A stretch of 64,000 bases of DNA from DAINPP01 sp963667315. GTDB taxonomy: Bacteria; Thermotogota; Thermotogae; MWEM01. Shown here in pieces: positions 8,287 through 16,555 of this stretch (position 1 is the stretch's first letter; each line of letters starts with the position of its first letter). A program made the translations under genes and the position numbers. The notes beneath the pieces are model-generated. The model was not told the DNA's origin. It worked only from the letters and a program-made list of their open reading frames with translations, and did no database searches. The stretch is from the NCBI GenBank assembly GCA_963667315.1, contig OY763325.1, positions 3,658,001-3,722,000 of the forward strand, written 5' to 3'.

Positions 8287-9291
8287 ATGAAGAAGATCAT
8301 CAACAGCACTGATAATTTGATAGCACAGATGATGAGCGGGATAACAAAGGCGTATCCCGAAAACTTCAGGAAGATTGATGATGAAAAGAGGGTCCTCGTT
8401 TATACAAAGGCTCCCGTTGAAGGAAAAGTGGGAATTGCAACCGGCGGTGGATCAGGACATCTGCCTCTTTTTCTCGGTTACATCGGTGAGAATCTGATCG
8501 ACGGAGCGGCTGTTGGTGAGGTGTTCTCTTCTCCCTCTGTTTCAGAAATGCTGGAAGTAACAAAGACCATTTCAAGCGGTAAGGGAGTCCTTTATCTTTA
8601 TGGGAACTATGGTGGCGATATCATGAATTTTGATATGGCTGCAGATATGGCTGCAGATGAAGATATAGAAGTCCTGACCTGTATCGCAGCGGATGATGTT
8701 GCTTCTGCACCACCTGAAAGAAAAGATGAAAGAAGAGGGATAGCCGGTATCCTCTTCGCGTATAAGATTGCCGGTGCAATCGCCGCTAAGGGTGCTGATC
8801 TGAAAACGGTCAAGCAAACAACCGACAAAGCCCTCGGAAATATTCGAACGATGGGTGTTGCACTTTCTCCTTGTACGATTCCGGCTGCAGGGGTTCCAAC
8901 CTTCGAACTAGGTGATGAGGAAATGGAAATAGGAATGGGAATTCATGGTGAAAAAGGGATCGAACGTGGAAAAATCAAGACAGCTGATGAGATCACTGAT
9001 TTTCTTATGGAGAAAATCGTTAACGATCTTCCCTTTAAAAAGGGTGATGAGGTAGCTGTCCTGGTGAATGGTTTAGGAGCAACAGCGCCCCAGGAACTCT
9101 ATGTCGTGTTTAATCGTGTTGAGCATATTTTGTCTACGAAGGAAATAAAGATTCATAGGTCTTTCGTGGGAGAGTATGCCACTTCCATGGAGATGAAAGG
9201 GATGTCCATCTCCCTCTTTAAGCTTGATGAAGAGTTGAAGGAATTGCTTGATATGCCGATCAAAGCACCGATGCTTTTGCAGCAGTTTTAA
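8287..9291 (+). CDS. dhaK: DhaK-type kinase subunit (dihydroxyacetone/tetrulose binding)
   Basis: The 334-residue protein is the substrate-binding subunit of a Dak-family kinase. GGGSGH (residues 53-58) and the histidine of GMGIHGEKGIE (H220), which forms a hemiaminal with the ketose carbonyl, are present. It works with DhaL, encoded 12 bases downstream. No PTS partner (DhaM) is seen, so the pair is probably ATP-dependent. Members of this subfamily phosphorylate dihydroxyacetone or four-carbon ketoses from threitol or erythritol. The ABC importer in the same operon suggests an imported polyol or ketose. A longer reading frame exists, but the ATG four bases after the preceding stop is the natural start. 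Confidence 0.88.
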   Translation: MKKIINSTDNLIAQMMSGITKAYPENFRKIDDEKRVLVYTKAPVEGKVGIATGGGSGHLPLFLGYIGENLIDGAAVGEVFSSPSVSEMLEVTKTISSGKGVLYLYGNYGGDIMNFDMAADMAADEDIEVLTCIAADDVASAPPERKDERRGIAGILFAYKIAGAIAAKGADLKTVKQTTDKALGNIRTMGVALSPCTIPAAGVPTFELGDEEMEIGMGIHGEKGIERGKIKTADEITDFLMEKIVNDLPFKKGDEVAVLVNGLGATAPQELYVVFNRVEHILSTKEIKIHRSFVGEYATSMEMKGMSISLFKLDEELKELLDMPIKAPMLLQQF

Positions 9292-9303
9292 AGGGATGAT
9301 TGT

Positions 9304-9951
9304 ATGAAACAGAAAAATATTTCTGTTATGGATTTGAAGGAGGCTATATTATATGTGTCAGAACAGATGATAGCCTACCATATCGAAGAACTGAGAGAAC
9401 TTGATGCCGCTATTGGTGATGGAGATCTGGGGATTACGATTGGAAAAGGTGCCAAAGCTGTCATAAAAGGGATTACTGAAGAATCTTATGAGCGTGTCGA
9501 TACCCTGTTAAAACGGATTGGTATGATTTTTATGGAAGCAAATCCATCTACATTCGCCATACTCGGAGGAACTTCTTTTCTATATGCCGCAAAAGTGGTT
9601 AAGGGGAAAAGTGATATTGCGATTACAGATCTGCTTCCCATTATTCAGAAGGCAAAAGAGGGTGTTCAAAAGAGGGGGAAGGCGGAAGTCGGAGACAAGA
9701 CTATGATAGATGTCTATGAAGAGATCATCATAGGTTTGGAAGAAAAAAAAGAAATGAAAGATATGAATGAATTGTTTGAATTCATAGTACAGTTAGCAAA
9801 AAGTGGTGTTAAACGGACAAAGGATATGATCTCGAAAAAAGGGCGTGCAAAAGCATTTGGAGATAGAACTTCCGGAGAAATTGATCCGGGATCACAAGTG
9901 GTCTATCTGTTTTTTTACGAATTTTATCAATATCTAACAAATAAGGAGTGA
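9304..9951 (+). CDS. dhaL: DhaL-type kinase subunit (nucleotide binding)
   Basis: The 215-residue all-helical protein is the ATP/ADP-binding subunit partnering DhaK. The metal/nucleotide aspartates sit in DAAIGDGDLG (residues 32-41). The usual motif is GDGDHG, and here L replaces H, a variant I associate with non-classical Dak kinases. TFAILGGTSF, KTMIDVYE and the C-terminal GDRTSGEIDPGS segment complete the family pattern. It is translationally close to both neighbours (12 bases after dhaK, 4 bases before the binding-protein gene). It transfers phosphate to the ketose held by DhaK. Confidence 0.88.
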   Translation: MKQKNISVMDLKEAILYVSEQMIAYHIEELRELDAAIGDGDLGITIGKGAKAVIKGITEESYERVDTLLKRIGMIFMEANPSTFAILGGTSFLYAAKVVKGKSDIAITDLLPIIQKAKEGVQKRGKAEVGDKTMIDVYEEIIIGLEEKKEMKDMNELFEFIVQLAKSGVKRTKDMISKKGRAKAFGDRTSGEIDPGSQVVYLFFYEFYQYLTNKE

Positions 9952-9955
9952 AACT

Positions 9956-11014
9956 ATGAAAAAGACAATCTTTTTGAGTGTTGTATTACTTGTTATTTTC
10001 AGTATGTCGATTTGTTTTGCGGAAGAATATGCAAAGGATGTAACGGTTGCTATTTGTGGCCACGGACTTGAAGCGGAATCCTGTCAGAGAGATTATCAAC
10101 AGGTGAAGATAGAATGTGCTCACAGAGGCTGGGAAATGGTAGATGCGATGACAGTTAGAGATCCGGCAAAGCAGCGTGAAACGATGGAAACGCTCATCGA
10201 AAAGAACGTTGATGCTATCGTTATCATTTACTGGGATATGGAAGCCATATCTGACTTAATCCTGAAGGCAACGGAAAAAGGGATTGGTGTTTATTGTGTT
10301 GATACAGAGCTCAGACCGGGTGTTATTGTCAGTTGTACACAGAACAACGCTGTAGCCGGTGCATTGATGGCTTATTGGGGAATCTCGAGGTTAAACGAGA
10401 GGGGGAAAGTCGCTATTCTCAGCGGTAAATGGCATATCATGAGAAGAAGAGCTTATACGGCAGCAACCCTTTTTGAAAGAGATTTCCCAGCTCTCGAACT
10501 TGTTTCGGAAGAATTCCTTCCACTTGTAGGTTATGAAAAGAGTGCTTTGGATACTGCTACAAACTGGATGACGAAATATGGGGATGATTTGAATTGGATA
10601 TTCTCCGGTTGGGATACCCCTGGACAGTATGCAGCAAGGGCAATTGAACAGGCCGGTTATACGAGAGATGATATCTTTGTTACCGGTATAGATGGTGGTT
10701 CTTCAGTTTATTCAATGATTAGAAGCGGGTCACCGTTTGCGGCAACTATCAGTCAGCCGTTCGAACTCTATGTACATACGGTTTTTGATGTTATCAATCA
10801 GGTAGAACTGGGTGTTAATCCAGGAGACGAGGGATCACTCGTGCCTGAATCAAGAGTTATTTACAGAATGCCTGTTCTGACGGATGAGACAAATTGCCCG
10901 AAACCTGGAAGTTCAATTCATGCCGTCTTTGACTATTATGGTTTCGATGAGAATGACATGGATGCCTGGTACAACTGGCAGGATGCCGGTGGTCCATACA
11001 AGATTCAGCAGTAA
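9956..11014 (+). CDS. Periplasmic sugar-binding protein of ABC transporter
   Basis: 352 residues with a signal peptide ending SICFA-EEY and no lipobox. The mature part is a periplasmic-binding-protein type 1 (Peripla_BP_4) fold: DAIVIIYWDMEAISDLI is the typical first ligand-domain strand-helix, and VTGIDGGSSVYSMIRSG the hinge-region segment. It captures the substrate for the ATPase and permease encoded next. A terminator-like hairpin right after its stop codon would give more binding protein than membrane components, as in many such operons. The ribosome binding site is AAGGAG. Confidence 0.9.
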   Translation: MKKTIFLSVVLLVIFSMSICFAEEYAKDVTVAICGHGLEAESCQRDYQQVKIECAHRGWEMVDAMTVRDPAKQRETMETLIEKNVDAIVIIYWDMEAISDLILKATEKGIGVYCVDTELRPGVIVSCTQNNAVAGALMAYWGISRLNERGKVAILSGKWHIMRRRAYTAATLFERDFPALELVSEEFLPLVGYEKSALDTATNWMTKYGDDLNWIFSGWDTPGQYAARAIEQAGYTRDDIFVTGIDGGSSVYSMIRSGSPFAATISQPFELYVHTVFDVINQVELGVNPGDEGSLVPESRVIYRMPVLTDETNCPKPGSSIHAVFDYYGFDENDMDAWYNWQDAGGPYKIQQ

Positions 11015-11030
11015 GTGATTTTTCAAAGCG

Positions 11031-11060
11031 TCGGAAGACTTGAAAGTCTTCCGATGTTTT
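11031..11060 (+). terminator. Intercistronic hairpin after the binding-protein gene
   Basis: A perfect ten-base stem TCGGAAGACT / AGTCTTCCGA with loop TGAA is followed by TGTTTTTATT. It probably acts as a partial terminator or mRNA 3' stabiliser, raising binding-protein expression over the downstream ATPase. Confidence 0.7.
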
Positions 11061-11077
11061 TATTAAAGGGGGCTATT

Positions 11078-12577
11078 ATGGCAGACAAGGATACAATACT
11101 GCGAGTTGAGGGATTGACGAAGGAATTTCCGGGTGTACTTGCTTTGAATCAGGTGGATTTTGAGTTGAAAAAGGGTGAAGTGCATGCAATATGTGGTGAA
11201 AACGGTGCGGGGAAGAGCACGTTCTGTAATATCATTACTGGGATTTATCATCGGGACAGCGGAGAGATATTTTTAGAAGGAGAGAGTGTTCAATTCAATC
11301 ATCCTTCTGAAGCCTTGAAAATGGGAATCAGGATGGTATATCAGGAAAGAAATCTGATCCCCTATCTGACCGGTGCCCAGAATATTCTTCTTGGTGAAGA
11401 ACCCCTGAAATCAAAGATATTAATTGATGAAAAGGAAATTTTAAAGGTTGCACAATCCATACAGAATAAATATCAGCTAAATACACCGCTTAATATTCCT
11501 GTGTCCAACCTGAGTTCTGCACAAAGACAGGCGATAGAGATACTTCGCGCATTCTTATACAAACCTAAGATTTTATTGCTTGATGAACCGACTTCAAGTC
11601 TGACAGAAGCGGAAGCGGCCTCTCTTTTTAATGTCATACAAAAGATAAAGGCGGATGGTGTTTCTGTTGTTCTTATCACACACAAGATGGAAGAAGTTTT
11701 TGAAAATGCCGACAGGATAACGATCTTCAGGAATGGGGAGCATATCATTACTGAAGATAAGGATAATATCACAAAATCCGATTGTATTCGGTATATGGTC
11801 AATAGAAATATCAACAATCTGTATCCTCCAGTTAAAGCAAGTTTTAATGAAACTCTTTTGAAAATAGATAATCTTTCAGATTATACGTTTTTAAAGAACA
11901 ATACGTTTTATCTGAAAAAAGGAGAGGTGCTGGGTTTCTATGGTTTAATCGGATCAGGTAGGACGGAAACGGTTGAAGCCATATATGGATTAAGGGAGAT
12001 TAAAAGCGGTTTAATAGAGCTTGAAGGAAAACAGATTACTCCCGAAGTGAACAAGATGATTCAGAATCATATTTATATGGTTCCCGATGACAGGAAAGAA
12101 AAAGGCTTATTCAGTAGTTTTGACATTAAGGGGAATTTATCCATCTCATTTATCGATAAGTTCACCGATACATTAGGTCTTGTCAATAAATCAAAAGAGA
12201 GAGGTATAGCGAGAAAGGCTGCCGAAAGTGATATTCTACGGATTAAATATGTGAGTCTTGATCAGCAGATTACACAGCTTAGTGGTGGAAATCAGCAAAA
12301 AGTTATTATCAGTAGATGGATAAACCAAGAGAATATCAAAGCCCTGATCTTAGATGAACCAACGATAGGCATTGATGTTGGAACAAAATATGAAATATAC
12401 AAGATGATACGTCAGCTCGCAGAGGAAAAAAATATTGGTATTATATTTATCTCTTCTGAACTCCCTGAACTAACCGGTGTTTGTGATAGGATTTATGTTT
12501 TCAAAGAAGGTACAATAAGTGGTGAATTTGTTAGAGATGAGTTTAATGCAGAAAATATACTTGAATGTGCTTTATGA
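11078..12577 (+). CDS. Sugar ABC transporter ATP-binding protein (double NBD)
   Basis: About 499 residues with two nucleotide-binding halves, as in RbsA. The first has GENGAGKST, NLSSAQRQAIEILRA and LLLDEPTSSL with ITHK. The second has the degenerate P-loop GLIGSGRTET, QLSGGNQQKVIISRW and LILDEPTIGID. It energises import through the single permease encoded downstream. The reading frame extends upstream into the intercistronic hairpin, but the ATG after AAAGGGGG (MADKD) is the likely start. Substrate is presumably what DhaK/DhaL phosphorylate, directly or after oxidation. Confidence 0.93.
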   Translation: MADKDTILRVEGLTKEFPGVLALNQVDFELKKGEVHAICGENGAGKSTFCNIITGIYHRDSGEIFLEGESVQFNHPSEALKMGIRMVYQERNLIPYLTGAQNILLGEEPLKSKILIDEKEILKVAQSIQNKYQLNTPLNIPVSNLSSAQRQAIEILRAFLYKPKILLLDEPTSSLTEAEAASLFNVIQKIKADGVSVVLITHKMEEVFENADRITIFRNGEHIITEDKDNITKSDCIRYMVNRNINNLYPPVKASFNETLLKIDNLSDYTFLKNNTFYLKKGEVLGFYGLIGSGRTETVEAIYGLREIKSGLIELEGKQITPEVNKMIQNHIYMVPDDRKEKGLFSSFDIKGNLSISFIDKFTDTLGLVNKSKERGIARKAAESDILRIKYVSLDQQITQLSGGNQQKVIISRWINQENIKALILDEPTIGIDVGTKYEIYKMIRQLAEEKNIGIIFISSELPELTGVCDRIYVFKEGTISGEFVRDEFNAENILECAL

Positions 12578-12592
12578 TAAGGAGGGAATGTC

Positions 12593-13570
12593 TTGAAATT
12601 AAAAAATAATTATTCGGTTGTTTTGAGAAGATACGGAGTTCTATTTACTTTAGCGATTGTCTTTGCCATCTTTTCGTTCATGGAACCATCATTTTACAGT
12701 TTGAGAAATGTCCTTTCCATTATCAGACAGGCGAGTATAACAGGGATTTTGGCAATAGGGTTGACGACAGTCGTCATTTCAGGAGAATTTGACATGTCAT
12801 TCGCTTCGCTGGCAAGTTTTTCGGGAGTATTAAGTGTCATACTGATGGGAAAGGTGATGTTCGGAGCAATGGCAGCATGGTCTGTAGCTATTATTGCTTC
12901 TCTTGGAATAGGTGTTATCAATGGTTTAATCGTCGTATTTCTTGGTGTTCCGGCTGTTATTGAAACAATCGGGATGATGACGCTGCTTGCAGGTATCACG
13001 AAATGGCTTACTGATGGTTCAACATATTACTCGGCATCTTTCCCGAAGATGCTTCCGGCACTGGGAAGGGCTATGGTGTTTGACGTGATTCCCAGTCCGG
13101 TCATCATCTTTCTGATTTTTATCATCATCTTCATTATTTTGCTTGAGCATACTAAATTGGGAAGGTTTTTTCATGCAGTCGGTGGGAATCCGGAAGCCTC
13201 AAATCACGTTGGAATAAAAGTCAAAAAGATAAAATTTATTGCTTTCCTGATATCTGCTTTTACAGCCGGATTTGGTGGGATAATGCTTGGATCGCTTCTT
13301 GGATCCGGAACACCTGGGATGGGTGAAGGCTATCTGATTCCCGGGATAAGTTCTATGTTCATCGGGGCTGTCTTTTTAAGGGATGGTGTTCCAAATATTT
13401 GGGGAACGATTATCGGAGCCTTGTTGTTATCCGTTCTTTCCAATGGTTTTGTTATGATTAATCTCCCATTCTACATGAAAGATATTATCTATGGAGCAGT
13501 TTTAATCGGTGCTGTTAGTATGGTTGCCATTTTTAAAAAGGGAAAAATTCCCGGAATTAATCTGTTTTAA
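12593..13570 (+). CDS. Sugar ABC transporter permease, RbsC/BPD_transp_2 family
   Basis: This 325-residue polytopic membrane protein has the family features GEFDMSFASLASFSG (near 60-75) and FLRDGVPNIWGTIIGA (near 260-275). It forms, presumably as a homodimer, the channel of the rightward importer. It starts with TTG six bases after GGAGGG; the nearer ATG is out of frame. It is the last gene of the operon, followed at once by a terminator. Confidence 0.9.
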   Translation: MKLKNNYSVVLRRYGVLFTLAIVFAIFSFMEPSFYSLRNVLSIIRQASITGILAIGLTTVVISGEFDMSFASLASFSGVLSVILMGKVMFGAMAAWSVAIIASLGIGVINGLIVVFLGVPAVIETIGMMTLLAGITKWLTDGSTYYSASFPKMLPALGRAMVFDVIPSPVIIFLIFIIIFIILLEHTKLGRFFHAVGGNPEASNHVGIKVKKIKFIAFLISAFTAGFGGIMLGSLLGSGTPGMGEGYLIPGISSMFIGAVFLRDGVPNIWGTIIGALLLSVLSNGFVMINLPFYMKDIIYGAVLIGAVSMVAIFKKGKIPGINLF

Positions 13571-13571
13571 A

Positions 13572-13608
13572 AACAGTTTCTATATAAAGCGGGAACCGTT
13601 TTTTTTAG
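13572..13608 (+). terminator. Terminator of rightward ABC/DhaKL operon
   Basis: AACAGTTTC (13572-13580) pairs with GGAACCGTT (13592-13600), with one mismatch and one G-U, followed by eight Ts, directly after the permease stop codon. Confidence 0.75.
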
Positions 13609-13634
13609 ATTGTTCTTTTTTTCTCAAAGTGTGA

Positions 13635-13807
13635 TATAATACTCCGGAAATTGAATAACCTTTCAGTTTTTTCGAGAGAAGTCTTGAATCAATTGAAGAA
13701 CACAAGCAAGAACCTGACTTAAAAGTATCTGTGATGCTGATTTGAAAGGGACCGGATAATAACAGTGATTGTACTGTCATTTTTTTAGATGACATTTCAT
13801 ATATCTG
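13635..13807 (+). other. Structured leader RNA before hydrogenase-maturation genes
   Basis: A TATAAT -10 box (13635-13640, weak -35) starts a gene-free stretch with clear RNA folding. A long-range stem CCTTTCA / TGAAAGG (13659-13665 with 13743-13749) encloses a hairpin AGTATC-TGT-GATGCT (13724-13738). A small hairpin ACAGT / ACTGT (13762-13777) with a T-run follows, and then the strong terminator at 13808. This looks like a riboswitch or other leader switch, but I do not recognise the class. It may instead be an independent small RNA. Confidence 0.4.
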
Positions 13808-13831
13808 CGCTCCCTTTATGGGAGCGTTTTT
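13808..13831 (+). terminator. Strong hairpin/terminator just before TM1266-like gene
   Basis: CGCTCCC / GGGAGCG with loop TTTAT, then five Ts, ending 20 bases before the start codon. It would stop transcripts from the upstream promoter unless refolded, so it is either an attenuator or the end of a small RNA. Confidence 0.8.
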
Positions 13832-13850
13832 CGTTTATAAGGAGGAAATA

Positions 13851-14102
13851 ATGGCAAAGATTGCAGTAATTGGGGCTGTATTGGAGAAACCTGAGGCGTG
13901 TCAGTCGAAGTTCAACGAGATTATTTCGGAATACAAACATCTTGTAAAAGGGAGGCTGGGCCTTCCTATGCATGAGGACAAGGTATCGGCTATTTCGGTT
14001 ATCGTCGTTGGAGAACTGGACGAGATTAACAGTCTGACGGGAAAACTTGGGAATATTTCGGGGGTTAACGTCAAGACTTCGATATCTAAAAAGGAGATCT
14101 GA
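13851..14102 (+). CDS. TM1266-type iron-only hydrogenase system regulator
   Basis: The 83-residue ACT-like (ferredoxin-fold, NikR C-domain-like) protein belongs to the family first seen as TM1266, which sits with HydE/HydG genes. Visible features are MAKIAVIGAVLEKPEACQ, the VKGRLGLP stretch and two alternating strand-helix units ending VNVKTSISKK. It probably binds a small ligand and adjusts hydrogenase-maturation expression, but no DNA-binding domain is visible. An upstream in-frame ATG lies inside the terminator hairpin; AAGGAGG precedes the chosen ATG. Confidence 0.85.
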   Translation: MAKIAVIGAVLEKPEACQSKFNEIISEYKHLVKGRLGLPMHEDKVSAISVIVVGELDEINSLTGKLGNISGVNVKTSISKKEI

Positions 14103-14111
14103 GGTGTTGTT

Positions 14112-15158
14112 GTGATCAATCATCTGATAACAAAACTCTATGAGACGAATCATCTTGAAAAAGAAGAGTTGGCTTATCTGATTCAAAACTGTGATGAGAA
14201 TGTGTTTGAAAAAATCAGCTCATTGGCGTTGAAGACGCGACTTAAGGTATACGGTAAAGATGTCTATCTGAGAGCCTTACTGGAGTTTACCAATTATTGC
14301 AAGAACAGCTGCTGTTATTGCGGAATCAGAAAGGAAAATAGAAAGGTAACACGTTACAGACTTACCGGAGAACAGATTAGAAACTGTTGTCAGTATGCCT
14401 ATGCAAACGGATATCGAACGCTGGTGCTACAGGGTGGAGAGGATGATTATTTCACAACCGAGAAGTTGTCAGGCATCATAATAGAGATTAAAAGAACTTG
14501 TCCCGATGCGGCAGTTACGCTTTCAATCGGTGAAAGAGACCGCAAGGCATACGAAGCCCTCTTTGAAGCGGGAACGGATAGGTTTTTACTCAGACATGAA
14601 ACAACTTCCAGATGTGTCTACACCAAACTGCATCCGGGGATGTCATTTGAAAGCAGAATCAAATGTTTAAAAGATCTGAAAGCCATTGGATTTCAAACGG
14701 GTGCCGGATTCATCGTTGGATTGGATGAGGGGACTCCGGACAGGTTGGCGGAAGAATTATTTTTTCTGAAAGAGCTGGAAGCGGATATGGTTGGGATCGG
14801 ACCGCTCGTTCCACACCCCGAAACCCCGCTTGCAAATTATGAAAGGGGATCGGTCAAAACGACACTTCTGATGATGGCTTTGACGAGACTTCTGCTTCCG
14901 GGAACATTGATCCCCATTTCTACAGCGTTGAATACGATTGCGGATAACGGCTGGCAGAGGGGGCTTCAGGCTGGTGCGAATGTGTTGATGCCCGTGATAA
15001 CACCGGTGGATACGAGAAAAAATTATGAGATATACAAAGATAAACAGAACGTGGATTGTGTGAAACTGGAACGCATAAAAGCAAAGATAAAAAATTCCGG
15101 TTTTAAAGTGGACATGGAAAGAGGAGACAGCAAATATTTTACGGGGGTAAGAACATGA
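14112..15158 (+). CDS. hydE: [FeFe]-hydrogenase maturase HydE (radical SAM)
   Basis: The 348-residue radical-SAM protein has the cluster motif CKNSCCYC (residues 56-63, C-x3-C-x2-C), followed by the HydE/BioB-like LQGGEDDYF and SIGERDRKAYEALFEAGTDRFLLRHET. HydE processes the organometallic Fe(CO)2(CN)-cysteine precursor from HydG while the H-cluster 2Fe subcluster is built. It starts at GTG after GAGGTG. It overlaps hydG by four bases. The order TM1266-hydE-hydG-small protein-hydF is an uninterrupted operon. No structural hydrogenase gene is in the window. Confidence 0.92.
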   Translation: MINHLITKLYETNHLEKEELAYLIQNCDENVFEKISSLALKTRLKVYGKDVYLRALLEFTNYCKNSCCYCGIRKENRKVTRYRLTGEQIRNCCQYAYANGYRTLVLQGGEDDYFTTEKLSGIIIEIKRTCPDAAVTLSIGERDRKAYEALFEAGTDRFLLRHETTSRCVYTKLHPGMSFESRIKCLKDLKAIGFQTGAGFIVGLDEGTPDRLAEELFFLKELEADMVGIGPLVPHPETPLANYERGSVKTTLLMMALTRLLLPGTLIPISTALNTIADNGWQRGLQAGANVLMPVITPVDTRKNYEIYKDKQNVDCVKLERIKAKIKNSGFKVDMERGDSKYFTGVRT

Positions 15159-16555
15159 AAGATTTTATCGATGATGTAAAGATTGAAGAGCTACTTGAGA
15201 GGAGTAAAAATCCGGCAAAAGAGGAAATCAGGGCTATTATGGAAAAATCCAGAAACAAGACGCGTCTGGAACCGGAGGAGACGGCAAAACTTCTGCATGT
15301 GGAAGATGAAGCATTACTTGAAGAGATGTATAAACTGGCCGGAGAGATCAAACAGTCTGTTTACGGCAACAGAGTTGTGTTTTTTGCACCGCTGTATATC
15401 GGCAACAAATGTATCAACAACTGTTTGTATTGCGGTTTCAGACGGGATAACACTTCTGTCGAAAGAAAGACGTTGACGATGGATGAGGTTGAACAGGAAA
15501 CCCTTGCCCTTGAGCGGCAGGGACAGAAAAGGTTAATCATGGTATATGGGGAACATCCCGATTATGATGCGGACTTCATGTGTGAGACCATCAGAAAGGT
15601 TTACGATACGAAGGTCGGCAATGGCGAAATCAGACGTGTCAACGTCAACGCCGCGCCACTGGATGTTGAAGGGTACAAAAAACTGCACGATATTGGCATC
15701 GGAACCTTCCAGATCTTTCAGGAGACCTATCATCATGAGACGTATGCCAGGTTACATCCGGAGGGAGACATGAAGGCGGATTACAACTGGCGACTTTATG
15801 GTCTGGATCGGGCGGCTGAAGGTGGTATCGATGATCTGGGAATCGGTGCACTTTTTGGGCTTTATGACTGGCGATTTGAAGTGATGGGACTGCTGTATCA
15901 CACGATTCATCTCGAAGAAAAATTTGGTGTTGGACCGCATACCATCTCATTCCCGAGGGTTGAACCGGCAATCGACACACCGTTCAATCAGGAATTAAAA
16001 TACAAAGTTTCGGATAAGGCCTTTAAGAAGATCATCGCCATCCTCAGATTGTCCGTTCCTTACACGGGAATGATCCTCACGGCGAGGGAACCGGCGCATA
16101 TTCGAAACGAACTCATTCCTGTTGGGATCACGCAGCTTGATGCCGGTTCAAGAATTGCCATCGGTGGTTATCAGCAGTCAGCACAGGGGCAGATTCCCGA
16201 AAAAGAACAGTTCCAGCTTGGGGATATGCGTTCGCTTGACGAAGTGATCGCAAAGGTGGCAGAGCTTGGCTTCATCCCGTCTTTCTGTACAGCAGGGTAC
16301 AGATGTGGCAGAACGGGAGAGCATTTCATGGCGTTTGCCAAACCGGGGAATGTTCATTCATTCTGCATTCCAAATGCCATCATCACTTTCAAGGAATATT
16401 TGATGGATTATGCTTCTGATGAGACGATGAAAGCCGGGAACAAGTTGATAGCCGATAATCTTGAAAGAATAGGAAAAGAGAATCCCAAGCAGAAAGAGAT
16501 TATCGAATCGAGGCTTGAAATGATTGAGGCGGGAACGAGAGATGTCTTCATCTAA
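15155..16555 (+). CDS. hydG: [FeFe]-hydrogenase maturase HydG (radical SAM tyrosine lyase)
   Basis: 466 residues, homologous to ThiH. The radical-SAM motif is CINNCLYC (about residues 88-95); HydG cleaves tyrosine to give CO and CN- for the H-cluster. The C-terminal auxiliary cluster usually uses C-x2-C-x22-C in SFCTACYR-GRTGE. Here the sequence reads SFCTAGYRCGRTGE, then VHSFC: the second cysteine is glycine, with a new cysteine three residues later, while the first and third are in place. The rest of the protein has normal length and sequence, so it is probably functional. It overlaps hydE by four bases. Confidence 0.93.
   Translation: MKDFIDDVKIEELLERSKNPAKEEIRAIMEKSRNKTRLEPEETAKLLHVEDEALLEEMYKLAGEIKQSVYGNRVVFFAPLYIGNKCINNCLYCGFRRDNTSVERKTLTMDEVEQETLALERQGQKRLIMVYGEHPDYDADFMCETIRKVYDTKVGNGEIRRVNVNAAPLDVEGYKKLHDIGIGTFQIFQETYHHETYARLHPEGDMKADYNWRLYGLDRAAEGGIDDLGIGALFGLYDWRFEVMGLLYHTIHLEEKFGVGPHTISFPRVEPAIDTPFNQELKYKVSDKAFKKIIAILRLSVPYTGMILTAREPAHIRNELIPVGITQLDAGSRIAIGGYQQSAQGQIPEKEQFQLGDMRSLDEVIAKVAELGFIPSFCTAGYRCGRTGEHFMAFAKPGNVHSFCIPNAIITFKEYLMDYASDETMKAGNKLIADNLERIGKENPKQKEIIESRLEMIEAGTRDVFI

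Noticed and set aside
13659..13760. TPP riboswitch or T-box in the leader before the hydrogenase-maturation genes
   Set aside because: GAACCTGA looks like part of a thi-box, but the GGGGTGC, CTGAGA and CCAGCG segments are missing. The GGGACC segment is not the T-box TGG-ACC sequence and there is no specifier stem.
15533..15980. Several frames antisense to or overlapping hydG
   Set aside because: They arise from codon bias in hydG, which is a confident full-length gene.
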